From Lentibacillus juripiscarius JCM 12147 (lineage in GTDB: Bacteria; Bacillota; Bacilli; Bacillales_D; Amphibacillaceae): a stretch of 62,005 bases of DNA. Position 1 is the first letter of the stretch; each line of letters opens with the position of its first letter. Shown in pieces: positions 19,974 to 31,043 of the stretch. Under the pieces are notes generated by a model. That model ran no database searches. It saw nothing but the letters and a program-made list of their open reading frames with translations, and had not been told where the DNA came from. The translations under genes were made by a program, and so were the position numbers. The DNA lies in assembly GCA_001311805.1 (NCBI GenBank), contig BBCA01000013.1:1-62005 (forward strand), in the 5' to 3' direction.

Positions 19974-20543
19974 ATGTTTAAAAAATAGCCTCCATCCTGT
20001 TCGGGAGTATGTTAGTAGGAATTGGCATCAATTACTTCATTATTCCCAATCATTTAGTAGATGGCGGAGTAACTGGGCTTGGTCTGATTGCCAAATACAC
20101 GCTCGGACTGAAACCGGGGTTGACGATTATCATCTTGAGTATCCCGCTTTATCTGTATGCATGGTTCCGCTTCCGCTCCTTTTTCTACAACGGAGTACAT
20201 GGTATGCTGACATCAGCATTTTTCATTGACTTATTCCATCCATTGATGGAGCTGCAGACACCCCCTTTGCTTATCAGTTCAATTAGCGGGGGGGCTGTTA
20301 CTAGGTACTGGAGTCGGTCTCATGCTGCTGACCAAGACAAGTTCAGGCGGAAGTGATCTCCTCGCACTCATGCTCTCTAGGGGGACTCCGATAAACGTAG
20401 GGGTTTTCATCTTCATGATAGACAGTATCGTCATTACATTTGGCTGGATTGTCATTCACGAAACAACCTTGATCTATTCCGGCCTGATGGTTGGCATGAT
20501 CGGACTGACAACATCCTTTATTACGAGCACATTTTCTTCATGA
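19974..20543 (+). CDS. Short YitT family membrane protein without DUF2179, frameshifted
   Basis: About 190 residues, all membrane segments: LFGSMLVGIGINYFIIPNHL, a glycine-rich TKTSSGGSDLLALML motif, ending FITSTFSS. Lacks the C-terminal DUF2179 domain of the paralogue at 9885-10736. Start ATG 19974 reads MFKK then stops; one missing A restores MFKKIASILFGSM. A second shift lies near 20300 in a GGGGGG run. Function unknown. Confidence 0.82.
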
Positions 20544-20585
20544 AAAAAGCAGCTGCGGGAGCATAACCCTGCAGCTGCTTTTTTG
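20542..20585. terminator. Bidirectional terminator between YitT and BCCT genes
   Basis: aaaaaagcagctgc / gcagctgcttttttg stem with 14-nt loop, shared by the convergent genes. Confidence 0.9.
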
Positions 20586-20609
20586 TAACTCAATATTGAG
20601 GTATTCACC

Positions 20610-22126
20610 TTATTTTGGTACCTGTTCCTTTTTAATCATCTTTACAAAAGCGAAGACAATCAAAAGTAAGATGACAGTAAATGGCAGTGCGGAAGTAAGC
20701 GATGCTGTCTGCAGTGCATTCAGCCCACCGGCAACAAGCAAGACAACAGCAATTGCCGTAATCAGGATGCCCCAGACAATTTTTACAGTAAGTGCCGGGT
20801 TAAGACTCCCTCTCGATGTCATACTGCCTAGAATATATGTTGCCGAATCAGCGGACGTAACGAGAAACGTGAAAATAAGAAAGATGGACATAAGGGACAG
20901 AATCATCTCCATTGGCAGATCGCCAAATGTTTCAAACAAGGCCACAGCCATATCGGCATTGACAGCCTCGGCAATTTGCGTCCCATTAAATAAATCACTG
21001 TACATCGCTGTTCCACCAAAGGCCGCAATCCATAGACAAGCAATCAGAGGCGGGACTACCAACACACCAAACACGAATTCACGAATCGTTCTTCCCCTTG
21101 ACACACGGGCGACAAATGCGCCCACGAATGGTGACCAGGCAGTTGACCACGCCCAGTAGAAGACGGTCCACTCACGCACCCATGTTTCCCCTGAGTATGG
21201 CGTCAAACGCAGACTGTACTGCACAAAGTTGGTGAAATAGTCACCCAGCCCCAGCACAAACGTGTTCAGTATAAATACAGTCGGTCCTGCAATAAACACA
21301 AAACAAGCAGCACCAGGCACAAACCCAGGTTCAGATTGCTTAGCCATTTAATCCCTTTGTTCAATCCGGTGCTCGATGAAAGCAAATAAGTAACTAACAT
21401 GACGGTAGCAATGCCTACCTGAACCCAGACGGATGTAGGTACATGAAAAACAGACTTCAGTCCGCCATTCAATTGCAAAATACCAAGACCCAGTGAAGTC
21501 GCAACTCCCATTACGGTTGCAATTACTGCAAGCGAATCGATAGTGCCGCTCAAGGCCCGGTTATTGCCGACAACAGGTTTAATTGCTGTTGAAATCAACC
21601 CTTTTTTATCTTTCTTAAACTGGAGAAAAGCAATAATCAGCCCGACGACCGCAAACACGGACCACTGGCTTATTCCCCAATGGAAAAAAGCGTACCCCAT
21701 CGCAACCCGGGCTGCTTCCTCCGTTTGTGCCTCCAGTCCTGCAAATGGCGTTTCAAAAAAGTGACTCATCGGTTCTGCTACGCCCCAGAAAACAAGTCCG
21801 GCACCAAACCCCGCCGAAAAAGCATCCCAATCCAAGTAAAAAATGGATATTCCGGGCGGGAGTCTTTGGGACCAAGCCGAAGCTTCCCATATTTGGTAGC
21901 GGAAAGCGCTACTAGAAAGATAATAAAATAAATACCGCCATAAGTAAAACCAACCAAAATTAATGGTCGTAAAACTAAAAAGTGTGTTTGCCGTTTCCTT
22001 AAAGGCATCTGTAAAAATGGCCCCGGCAAGGACTAATAGAGCCACTACTGCGGCAGATACGTAAAAAACTGGATTATGATATGTATGTTTTCCATCAACA
22101 GTTCCTTTCTGCTCGTTTTCAAGCAA
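20610..22126 (-). CDS. BCCT-family glycine betaine/compatible-solute transporter, frameshifted
   Basis: Sodium- or proton-coupled uptake of betaine-type osmoprotectants. About 506 residues, 12 membrane segments. Family motifs visible: GFGAGLVFWGVAEPMSHF (around TM3), FHWGISQWSVFAVVGL and WTVFYWAWSTAWSPFVGAF with the conserved tryptophan cluster. Shifts near 21300, 21810-21850 and 21950. Closest in style to OpuD/BetL. Consistent with a halotolerant host. Confidence 0.9.
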
Positions 22127-22293
22127 TTATCAAATGTAATGTATCCGAAGCAGCTGAATGTTAAACATGACACATACCATTACTGCAAGAATACAGATCC
22201 ATGACTGCTTTATACGAAGCATCTTTCCCGCCACCATAAAGTTACGGGGTTCATTATACAGTTTCTGTCGGATATCAGCAAATATTCTAAAAG

Positions 22294-22354
22294 TGTGTAT
22301 TCAAAAAGGAGGATGAAGAGGTGTCATTTTTACCGGACTTTTTGAATAACCTCT
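22294..22354. repeat. Small inverted-repeat element, copy 1
   Basis: Ends carry a perfect 11-bp inverted repeat, tattcaaaaag / ctttttgaata, flanking ggaggatgaagaggtg and tcatttttaccgga. Related copies: 33859-33945 and 39222-39330 (gaggttgtt..aaa..ccggt(a/g)aaaatgac). Foldable, non-coding, about 60 bp. Confidence 0.6.
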
Positions 22355-22359
22355 AAAAT

Positions 22360-22391
22360 AAAAAAGACCCGTCCGAAGACAGGTCTTTCTG
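22360..22391 (-). terminator. Terminator of the NlpC/P60 gene
   Basis: On the minus strand aagacctgtc-ttcg-gacgggtctt followed by TTTT; the UUCG tetraloop gives a very stable hairpin. Confidence 0.88.
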
Positions 22392-22401
22392 CTCATTTGA
22401 T

Positions 22402-23581
22402 TTAGCGAACTCGCCGTACATGTCCAGCAAAGTGCGAACTCCAGTATGAACTATTCATATCGGCCACCGCAACCCCGCTTTTGTTTTGCGCACCGAGAAA
22501 TTTGCCGTTACCAAGGTAAATTCCAACATGGCCATTGGTTTTATATGTATTGAAAAACACAAGATCCCCCGGCTTCGCATCACTGTAAGAAACCTTTTAC
22601 CGGTTGACTGCAGTGCTGCAGTGCTGGACGGAATCGAAATACCGGCTTGTCCAAATGCCCAGGATACAAACCCGGAACAGTCGAAACCACCAGGTCCCTT
22701 TCCGGCTACAACATATGGGGTACCCGTTTGTGTATACCCAGCATTAATTGCAGCGGATACATCTCCTCCACCTGTACCTTTGCCAAGCTGTTTTAGGTTT
22801 TCGTCATCAGAAGAGGAAGAGGACACTGACGGTGCCGATGGAGCAGCACTGGTTTGGGAAGACTCCCGGCTCTTGAGTTCCTGTTCAATGGACGCAAGGC
22901 TTTGGTCCTTATTCTTCAGCTCCGCCTTCATATTTTGCAGGTTTTCTTGATTCTCTTTCAGCTTTTGCTTATCCACTTCATTCTGTTCCTTCTGTGCCAG
23001 AATGGTTTCCTTCATTCCGTCGAGCTCTACTTTCATTGCTTTTAGTTCTTCCAGTTTTTCCTTTTTCTCCTTTTTCTTCTGCTCTAATTCATTTTATTGG
23101 CTTCCTGCTGCGTTACAAGCTTTTCATCAGATTCGGCGATTTTTGACACAGCAGATACACGGGTAACAAGGTCACTGAAACTTTCAGCTCCGAAAATGAC
23201 ATCCAGAAAACTGACATCTCCACCGCTTTTTTGCAGGGAGACGATGCGGTCTTTCATGATTTCTTTCCGTTTTTCAATCTTTTTCTCCAGTTCCTCGACT
23301 TCTGCATCTATTGCCGGTATTTCTTCTTTAGCCACGGCAATCTGCTCTTTTGTCTTCTTCATTTTCTCTTGGTTTTTGTTCAGTGCTTCATTCACACTGT
23401 CAATTTTTTCATTTAATTCTTCCAGTTCTGCCATGACATCAGCAATCTGCTCTTCTGCTTCAGATAAATTTGTTTTAACCGCTGAACGCTCATCCTGAAC
23501 ATCCTGCAGCTTTTCCGCCCCGGCCGGAGCAGTGAAAAACAGACTTCCTGCCAGAACCACACCGGCTGTAAAACTAATCAT
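22402..23581 (-). CDS. CwlO-like peptidoglycan DL-endopeptidase (NlpC/P60), frameshifted
   Basis: Secreted cell-wall hydrolase. Signal peptide ([20 protein letters not shown]), then two long coiled-coil stretches rich in E/K/Q (residues about 30-270), a Ser-rich linker, and a C-terminal NlpC/P60 domain: catalytic Cys in [15 protein letters not shown], catalytic His in [10 protein letters not shown]. Repair of the end gives a [19 protein letters not shown] tail stopping at 22402. Shifts near 23095 and 22600. The real start may be a TTG about 13 bp upstream with RBS GGAGGG, needing one more base change. Coiled-coil plus P60 is the CwlO architecture (FtsEX-activated in B. subtilis). Confidence 0.88.
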
Positions 23582-23817
23582 ACGTTTTCAACGTTCATCC
23601 CTCCGCTTCCTCATAAAATTTCGTCTTTTTATGTACTGGCTATATATACCTAATGAACGCAACTAAATAATCTATGTCGACTATTAATTGTTTAATAGAT
23701 TTGGGTAATTTGAATTATAGCATTTAAAAATGACATGCATGTAATAGAAATATTACAATTGTATTTCAAATGTATTTTATCGAAGTCTCTTTTCGTAAAC
23801 TTGTTGGTTTTCCAGTG

Positions 23818-24394
23818 CAATTGATATAAACTGCGACATAACTTTGTATGAGTGTTAAATCGCCGCTGCGGAAATACACTGGGGTGCTCGTCGCGTTGCA
23901 AGCTGATTCGGCGAAGCGTACGCTCCTCGCAACTCGCAGCTAACTCGGTGGATGTTTTGCTCGTCGCTTTCCGTGGGCGGCTGATGAGCCTCCTCATGCT
24001 CGTCACGTTGCAAGCTTACCCGGCGAAGCATACGCTTCTCGCAGGTCGCAGATTACTCAGTGAAGTCTTGCTTTGTGCTTGCGCATTGCGGGGTCTCATC
24101 TAGGCCTCTGCTCCCACAGGAGTCTCCGTGTATTTCCTTCGCTGGTTTTATTGATTGGAGTAGGAATTATGATAGAAAAACGAATGATCCCACTTCCTAG
24201 TCCGGGTGAGTGGAGGGTGGTGACTCCTGCGGGAACAGCACGAGTCTGAAGACCCCGCAGCGGCGGTTTTCCGCGAGGAGGCTGAAGCCGTGCCCGCGGA
24301 AAGCATCCACCCGCATCGATCCCGGACTGTGGGCGAGAAATCGTCGTACTTATAGAAAACACTTCAGTAATTATGTCGCATTATATAGAAATTG
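23818..24394. repeat. Composite repeat block bounded by inverted flanks
   Basis: Two copies of the GC-rich repeat in opposite orientation. The minus-oriented copy (about 23880-24150) contains an internal duplication: 23886-23958 and 23998-24070 are about 80 percent alike (gctcgtc(g/a)cgttgcaagct...cggcgaagc...). The plus-oriented copy (24205-24320) has gactcctgcgggaacagcac through gccgtgcccgcgg. The outer edges mirror each other: caattgatataaactgcgacataa at the left (shown here in two parts: caattgatataaa, ctgcgacataa) and caatttctatataa-tgcgacataa inverted at the right. No ORF with RBS. Confidence 0.7.
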
Positions 24395-24549
24395 TTAAGC
24401 AGGTTTCATTCTCTGGAATGACGCGAAAAGCAATAATCTTTTAGAAAACAGCCTTATCTAATGACCTTACGTTTTTGAAAATGGTTGCAAACGGGCGATA
24501 AAATTGTAAAAATAGGAGATTGACGGAGTTATATTTGGAGATGAAATAG

Positions 24550-25567
24550 ATGAAACATGTTAAATTGCCGGGCAGTCGGGTCATCAAAACCGGTGTCGCC
24601 ATCTTTATTACAGCCTGGATTTGCCTGTTGCTGGACTGGCCGCCTGTTTTGCAGTCATTACAGCGATTGTCTCAATAGAACCGACTGTATCGGATTCCAT
24701 TAAGAAAGGAATTGTTCGGTTTCCGGCATCGGCAATAGGATCGGCATATGCAGTACTTTTTATTTCTTTTTTCGGCAATTCACCATTGACGTACACATTG
24801 GCAGCTGTATTTACAATTGTGACCTGTTTCCGGCTTAAGCTGCACGCAGGACTGCTTGTCGCTACACTGACTTCCGTAGCCATGGTCGAAGTTATTCACA
24901 GCAATTTTTTAATGTCCTTCTTCATTCGGCTCGGCACAACAACGACTGGACTTGCTGTATCCACTATTGTCAATATGTTTGTGCTGCCTCCTGATTACAC
25001 ACAGGAAATCACCAAACGGGTGTACTCGATTGCATATAAAACGGGTATTGCAGTTGAGAGTTTTGTGATATTCTGGACGATGAACACGAGGTGGTTGTCG
25101 TGGAACAGGACTTGACGGATCAGATTGACAAAGCTATCCACCAGACGGAGGAGCTTATTCAGTTTCAAAAAGAAGAGGCAAAATATCACCCGCTTGCCGG
25201 AAGTGAATGGACGCGATTTCAAGCTGAACAGGAGCAGCTTGTCCGGCTGCGGCTGATTCATTATCATACCGATAATCTGATTCATACATCGTTCAGCACG
25301 ATGGAACTCCCTGCTGAGAAGCGGCTCGCCATCCGTAATGCAGCTGAAGAACTTGCGGCGTCACTGAAAGACCCCAATTTATATTATAAGAAGGAGCATA
25401 CGGAGTGGCTGCACCAACTAACCGGCCTGTTCTGGGATCATAATGAGGAAATCACAATCAAGAAGAAACAGCACCCAACCAGTTTTCGGCCGGAATTAAT
25501 TTTGCTGTATGAGCTTGTCTCTATCTACCATCTGGTTGAGCGATATTACAAGTTAGAGCCACAATAA
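24550..25567 (+). CDS. Aromatic acid exporter / FUSC-like family membrane protein (YqjA/YgaE-like), frameshifted
   Basis: About 338 residues: five to six N-terminal membrane segments (RVIKTGVAIFITAWICLLL ... FGNSPLTYTLAAVFTIVTCF ... TTGLAVSTIVNMFVLPPDY), then a soluble alpha-helical C-terminal half rich in E/Q. Matches the ArAE_1/DUF939 architecture of Bacillus. Start ATG 24550 with TTTGGAGATG. Shifts near 24640 and 25065. Export of aromatic carboxylates is known for distant relatives only. Confidence 0.8.
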
Positions 25568-25580
25568 CAGATTGAGCCGT

Positions 25581-25632
25581 GAACCCTGGGCTAATACTCT
25601 CTGCACAGGCAGTAGAGCTCAGCCCGGGATTT
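25581..25632. terminator. Imperfect inverted repeat between convergent genes
   Basis: ccctgggct / agcccggg with inner actctctgc / gcagtagag, spanning the stop of the minus-strand oxidoreductase. No clear T run, so termination is plausible but not certain. Confidence 0.45.
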
Positions 25633-26617
25633 CATTTACCAGCAGTTCATAAGAGTTTTTCCTTGCTTCATAGCAGTGCGTATTGGTCAGGATCATCCAT
25701 TCATCCGTGTTATATTGTGTTTTCAAATGGGCAAGCTCCTGTTTCACCTCAGCAGGATTGCCAACAATGGTCTGGTTACGCATCTTGCGGACCATAGCCA
25801 TGTCCTCATCGGAGTACGTGTAATTTTTCGCCTCTTCCACGGAAGGCAATTTGCCATCTCCCTCCCCCTTTCGCCTGCTGAACGCTCCACAACTGACTGC
25901 TCATGGCGAGTTCTTCCGCTTCAGCTGTTGTTTCAGCACAAATGACGGATACTGCTACAATCTTTTTGCTTCTTTGTCCGGGTGCTTTTCCGTCATTGTT
26001 TTCGCATACCGCTGCATAATGCTCGGACCATCCTGATTACTCATGAAATGGCCGAACACATACGGCAGTCCGTATTCTGCCGCCAAAATTGCACTCTTTT
26101 CACTTGTACCCAACAGCCACGCCTCCGGTGGTGCTTCCGGTACAGGTGACGGCTTTATTTTAGCGTACATATCATCTTTGGAAAAATCTTGCTGTAAAAA
26201 TTTGCGCAATTCATCAAGTGATTCCGGCATATGCCGCACATTTTCCAAAAAGTTTCCAGAAAGAGCCATTGATGCTTCCGCAGATCCGCCCGGCGCTCGC
26301 CCAATGCCCAAATCTACGCGGTCTGGATACAGTGTCGCCAGCAAATTATACGTCTCCGCCACGCGGAACGGCTTATAATGCGGAAGGAGGACAGCACCTG
26401 CACCGATTCGAATGCGTTCTGTTCTTGAACCGATAATTCCAAGCATCACATCGGGATTCGGACACGCCAGACCACCCATATCATGATGCTCTGCAATCCA
26501 ATAACGTGTATACCCTAATCCGTCTGCTTTAACCGCCAAATCAACAGAAGCGTGCAACGCCTCCTGTGCAGTACTGCCTGAAGCAATAGGCGACTGGTCT
26601 AATATACTCCATTTCAT
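25619..26617 (-). CDS. Luciferase-like flavin-dependent monooxygenase (LLM class), frameshifted
   Basis: About 333 residues, TIM-barrel FMN/F420-type oxidoreductase. N-terminal MKWSILDQSPIASGSTAQEA, RYWIAEHHDMGGLACPNP (AEHH motif) and GIGRAPGGSAEASMAL match the alkanal monooxygenase-like group including YceB/YwcH. Shifts near 25955 and 25855 divide the C-terminal third. Substrate unknown. Start ATG 26617. Confidence 0.88.
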
Positions 26618-26741
26618 TCATGATACCTTCTTTCCTGTGAAATTAACTCAGCAGCTTTCTTTTCATTTGAAATCCTATTGCTATACATCTATTGTTGGTA
26701 TATACTTTGGAAAATTGCTAACGTGTGAAAAGGTGCTGATA

Positions 26742-27392
26742 TTGTTGAGTTTTTCTATTCGTGAGCCAGTCAATGGGCTCACCCACTTATTTGGCGCAAT
26801 CATGTCGGTCATTGGCTTGGCTGCCTTAATTGTTAAAGCACTGGAGACATCCGGATCGATCCTTGCTGTAGCCGCTGTCACTATCTTCGGTACAAGCATG
26901 ATTCTTTTATACAGCGCTTCGGCAACCTATCATATGGTGGTTGCACGGGATCATATAATCGCCTTTCTGCGCCGGGTTGACCACTCCATGATTTTTGTGC
27001 TGATTGCCGGAACCTATGCACCATTATGTCTGATCAGCCTGCGTGGCAATACCGGCTGGGTGCTCTTTGCGGTAATAGCGGGCATCGCCTGTGCTGGGGT
27101 CACTTTCAAGCTAGTCTGGTTTCATGCGCCCAGATGGTTATCAACTGTATTATATATCGCCATGGGCTGGATTGTCATTTTCTTCAGCCCGCTGCTTGCT
27201 CCGATTATCGGAACTGCAGGCATGCTAATGCTTCTCTTCGGTGGTGTGTTTTATACGATTGGCGGATTCATTTACTGGCTCAAGCCACGGTTTTTGTCAT
27301 TTAAACACATGGGATTCCATGAAATCTTTCACGTTTTTATACTGATTGGCAGTCTCTTTCATTTCATCTGTGTGTACGGCTACGTGCTTTAA
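26742..27392 (+). CDS. Hemolysin III family membrane protein (TrhA/YqfA-like)
   Basis: About 216 residues with seven membrane segments, PAQR superfamily. Conserved metal-site His in SASATYHMVV and in the terminal HEIFHVFILIGSLFHFICV; motif RRVDHSMIFVLIAGTYAP. Start is probably TTG at 26742 (alternatives TTG 26745 or GTG 26733), as an upstream extension has no family character and AAAAGG sits eight bases before it. Intact. Followed by a strong terminator. Confidence 0.87.
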   Translation: MLSFSIREPVNGLTHLFGAIMSVIGLAALIVKALETSGSILAVAAVTIFGTSMILLYSASATYHMVVARDHIIAFLRRVDHSMIFVLIAGTYAPLCLISLRGNTGWVLFAVIAGIACAGVTFKLVWFHAPRWLSTVLYIAMGWIVIFFSPLLAPIIGTAGMLMLLFGGVFYTIGGFIYWLKPRFLSFKHMGFHEIFHVFILIGSLFHFICVYGYVL

Positions 27393-27423
27393 TACTGCAG
27401 TGGCAGAGACTTGCGATAATGTT

Positions 27424-27456
27424 ACCCCCCTGTGGCAATGCGCAGGGGGGTTTGTC
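27424..27456 (+). terminator. Terminator after hemolysin III gene
   Basis: acccccctg / caggggggt stem with an 8-nt loop then TTTG; lies between convergent genes. Confidence 0.85.
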
Positions 27457-27471
27457 TATCGAATGAACAGA

Positions 27472-29790
27472 TCACTTCAAGCATTCTTCTAAATTGGCGT
27501 CAATCAGCTTCAGGTCTTCTTCATCCAGTCCAAACGCATCTGCTGTGAGCTGATCGATTCGTTCATTCAGCTTTTCTTCCTGTACATTCAGTGCACCCAT
27601 CGCTTTTCCTTTGTCTTTAGAATACATATCCTGTCTCGCGGTATGCAAAAGATTGCTTTTTTCCCGCTGGACTTGCAGCATTTGTATAACTGCTTCCGAT
27701 ATCTGTTTCATTTTCTGTTCCGAAACTTCCGGGACCGGAAACTTTTCCAAATCTTTCACTTTCAATTGCGGAAATGTTCTGCGCTGGAACTTGTCAAATT
27801 TATAGATGAACCAGAACGTCATGATCCTGGAATTGATTACACCTAAAAGAAACATAGGGTCTCTTTGAAAGTCGATAATATTATTGGAGTTACGGTCGTT
27901 TACTATTTCTTTTTCCGTGTAGACAGCATGGATTGCATATGTTGATTTGGAAGGAATCTGCCTTACTAAAATCCTTGGTGACGTGAAGAGTTCCTCCTTC
28001 CGTCTGGCGGCGAGGTTCGGGCCATATTGAAGCCAGCTGCCTCCCCAGTCCATAGAATAGCGGCACACATCCCGCCCTTCCAAATACATCCAATATGTAT
28101 TGTCTATTTGATGGTCACTGTGGTATACCCTGTTTTCTTTCATTGCTTTTGTCTGGGGTGGTTCACCTTTGCCAACTTCGTATGCCACCAGTCCCGATTT
28201 CACTGTGGCAATTAATCCTAATTCACGGCTGCCTCCTTCTATCTTTTTCATGATGTCCAGAGCGCGGCGGTTTTTCATCAGTGAAATATTAATGATGCTT
28301 TCGTCATCGAGCAATGCATCCGGCTGTACTTCGGCGACAATATCCGTCTTGCCATTACCATATTCACCTAACTTCACCGTTGTCGGTGCTGTTTTCTGGA
28401 AAATGATAAAACACGTATCCACATCTGCCTGTTCAAACATGGGTTCGTATATGTTGATAATCTTCAGGTTGCCTGTATGCTCCAGTAAAAATCGGCGCAT
28501 CTTTTTAAAGGAATCAATCGTCAGGCATGTATTAGGGACAATAAATGCAAACCAGCCGCCGTCGTTCAGCAAATGGTACGAGCGTTCGATAAATAACAGA
28601 TAGGAATTAAGCTGGTAGTCAGCCAAGTGATAATAGGTACGAAAATACGCTTTTTCCGCATCCGTGAATGCCTTATCCCTTTCGAAAACATATGGCGGAT
28701 TGCCGATAACAATATCAAACCCGCCCGCCTTCATAATCTCCGGAAATTCCTTATGCCAGTCAAATGCCTGGTTGGAAACCGCCGGATCAGTAATAATTGA
28801 ATTTCCTGATTTGAAGTTGTCAGCCAATGATGCCGACTGCTTCGTTTTGCCGGCGGTTTTAAGCCACAGCGTTAGCTTGCATATTTCAATGCTCTCTACA
28901 TTCAAATCGACACCGAACAAATTATTATTCAGGACAGAGCGATAGCTGGTCGTTGCACCTAATTCTTTATTGATTTTGTCCATTTCCAAAACCAGCATAT
29001 CAAACGCCGTATTCAGGAATGCGCACTTCCTGCGGCGGGATCAAGAATTTTAACCGATTCCAGCCGTTCCTGCAATTCATGGTAAAAAGTTTTGTCCTCC
29101 TCTGCCGGCAATTCTCCTTTTCTATCTTCTATCCAGCTGTTCAATGTTTCCTCCAGTAATAGTCTGGTAACACCTGAAGATGTATAAAATACTCCATCCT
29201 TCTTCCGTTTCCCTCCCACCGGATTCAATGTTTCGTTCAGGTTTTCCGCTTTTATGGCTTCCATGTCATTGATCGACTGTTCAAAAACATGCCCTAGTAT
29301 ATTCACATGAAGCTCTGTCGAAAAATCATAATTGATTATCTTTTCAAAACGACGAAAAAAATATCATCTTGAATAACTAGTTTGTCTAATTCGGTATCTT
29401 TCTTAAATAGGCCGCTATTGATCCCGTTGATACCCATCTCTGGATTTCCTTTATCAATCGAATCGAACCATTCTTTCAGCTGAGCCCATAGAGTTGTTCC
29501 ATTTCTGTCAGACGATTGTTCGTTGGCTTGAACGATATCCCGGAATAGATGAGCTGACACCAGGCCAGTGTCCTCGCAAAAACAAATGAATATAACACGA
29601 TCTAGAATTTTTGTGCCTTTTTAAAAATAACTAAATTGCTGCATTCTCTATTATGTTTCCGTAAATGCCCGAACAATTCTTCCCGGATCTCCTGATAGTC
29701 CTGATAAAAAGCTTTGAAAATATCGTGTTCTGTACCCCTATTGTGATACCGGTTATCTGTTTCATTCCTGCTCAGTGTAGTATACCGCAT
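27472..29790 (-). CDS. Eco57I-type restriction-modification protein, 5'-truncated and frameshifted
   Basis: About 772 residues after joining pieces (shifts near 29605, 29335 and 29025). Class I SAM methyltransferase core: motif KILDPAAGSA, then GVDLNVESIEICKLTLWL, and the catalytic NPPY (FDIVIGNPPYVFERD) of N6-adenine methyltransferases. The C-terminal part resembles TaqI-like target recognition (RRTFPQLKVKDLEKFPVPE) and ends with helices. Family members usually have another 200-300 N-terminal residues with a PD-(D/E)XK nuclease; here the protein begins MRYTTLSRNETDNRY, and a TAA stop sits in frame 12 bp upstream. Best read as a methyltransferase remnant or a nuclease-less form. Confidence 0.8.
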
Positions 29791-29861
29791 TGTTTCACCC
29801 GCTTATAAATGGTGCAAATCACCCACATTATAGCACAATAGTATAAGTGATCGTCCAGTTT

Positions 29862-29937
29862 TTGACATACCAAAACGATTCGTGTATAGTACGAAATGTA
29901 CGAACATTTAATTTGATTTTAATATAACATTCGTTAT
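29862..29937 (+). promoter_or_regulatory. guaC promoter with PurR-box-like sites
   Basis: TTGACA (29862-29867) and TATAGT (29885-29890) with a 17-bp spacer. Downstream, gtacgaacattta (29898-29910) and the inverted aacattcgttatt (29926-29938) resemble paired PurBoxes (core CGAAC..T). The promoter is certain by eye; PurR control is an inference from similarity and from purine regulation of guaC in Bacillus. Confidence 0.6.
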
Positions 29938-29951
29938 TAGGAGAGATATTC

Positions 29952-30935
29952 ATGGAAAACGTATTCGATTATGAAGATGTACAGCTGATTCCGGCCAAAT
30001 GTGTCGTGAACAGCCGATCTGAATGTGACACATCCATTACTTTAGCTGGACATACGTTTAAACTTCCGGTTGTACCGGCCAACATGCAAACGATTATGGA
30101 CGAGGACATAGCGGCTGAGCTGGCTGCCGGCGGATATTTTTATGTCATGCACCGGTTTGAACCAGATAAACGTCAGGCTTTTATTCAGGATATGAACAAA
30201 CGCGAATTGTTCACTTCTATCAGCGTCGGTGTTAAACAAACAGAATATCCGTTTATTGAACAACTTGCGAATGAACAGCTTATACCGGATTTCATTACCA
30301 TCGATATTGCGCACGGCCATGCAAATGCGGTCATCAACATGATCCGCCACATTAAAGAACATTTGCCAAACAGTTTTGTGATTGCTGGTAATGTTGGCAC
30401 ACCGGAAGCTGTAAGAGAACTGGAACATGCTGGTGCAGATGCAACCAAAGTTGGTATAGGCCCTGGAAAAGTATGCACAACAAAATTAAAAACGGGTTTC
30501 GGAACCGGGGGCTGGCAATTAGCGGCACTAAGATGGTGCGCCAAGGCAGCGACTAAACCAATCATTGCTGATGGCGGTATCCGGACACATGGCGATATTG
30601 CAAAATCCGTCCGTTTTGGTGCGACGATGGTCATGATTGGCTCCCTGTTTGCCGGTCACGATGAATCCCCTGGTGAAACAGTTGAAAAAGATGGGAAACG
30701 GTATAAAGAATACTTTGGTTCAGCTTCGGAATTCCAAAAGGGTGAAAAGAAAAATGTAGAAGGAAAGAAAATGTACGTGGAGCATAAAGGTTCGTTAAAA
30801 GATACATTGCAGGAAATGGAACAGGATCTGCAATCCTCCATATCCTATGCCGGTGGGTCTAGTTTAGAAGCGATCCGTCATGTGGATTATGTCGTCGTGA
30901 AAAACTCCATATTTAATGGGGATAAAGTATATTAG
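29952..30935 (+). CDS. guaC: GMP reductase
   Basis: NADPH-dependent deamination of GMP to IMP in purine salvage. Intact, 327 residues, the length of the type 2 GuaC group. IMPDH-like TIM barrel without CBS domains; catalytic Cys in [15 protein letters not shown] (about residue 175) and phosphate-binding [16 protein letters not shown] and [23 protein letters not shown], 8 bp before ATG 29952. Confidence 0.96.
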   Translation: MENVFDYEDVQLIPAKCVVNSRSECDTSITLAGHTFKLPVVPANMQTIMDEDIAAELAAGGYFYVMHRFEPDKRQAFIQDMNKRELFTSISVGVKQTEYPFIEQLANEQLIPDFITIDIAHGHANAVINMIRHIKEHLPNSFVIAGNVGTPEAVRELEHAGADATKVGIGPGKVCTTKLKTGFGTGGWQLAALRWCAKAATKPIIADGGIRTHGDIAKSVRFGATMVMIGSLFAGHDESPGETVEKDGKRYKEYFGSASEFQKGEKKNVEGKKMYVEHKGSLKDTLQEMEQDLQSSISYAGGSSLEAIRHVDYVVVKNSIFNGDKVY

Positions 30936-30990
30936 TCATGGAACCAACGCAAACACCTGCACCATATTTCATTTTACAAAGGAACAGGAA

Positions 30991-31017
30991 TTGACAGACG
31001 TATTATTTGCGTATACC
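30991..31017 (+). promoter_or_regulatory. Promoter of the TPP riboswitch-tenA transcript
   Basis: TTGACA at 30991-30996 followed after 15-17 bp by TATACC/TACCAT. The -10 is imperfect; position is right, about 30 bp before the riboswitch. Confidence 0.5.
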
Positions 31018-31043
31018 ATAATAGCTAACTGAATAATTAAAAA

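Noticed and set aside
23740..23757. tgtaata-gaaa-tattaca palindrome as a GlnR/TnrA site upstream of the NlpC/P60 gene
   Set aside because: The two halves are one base too far apart for the TGTNA-N7-TNACA form, and a cell-wall hydrolase is not an expected nitrogen target. A base error could change this, so it is left unannotated.
23852..24398. Short open frames in the GC-rich repeat block
   Set aside because: Composition and repeat structure explain them; no RBS or conserved pattern.
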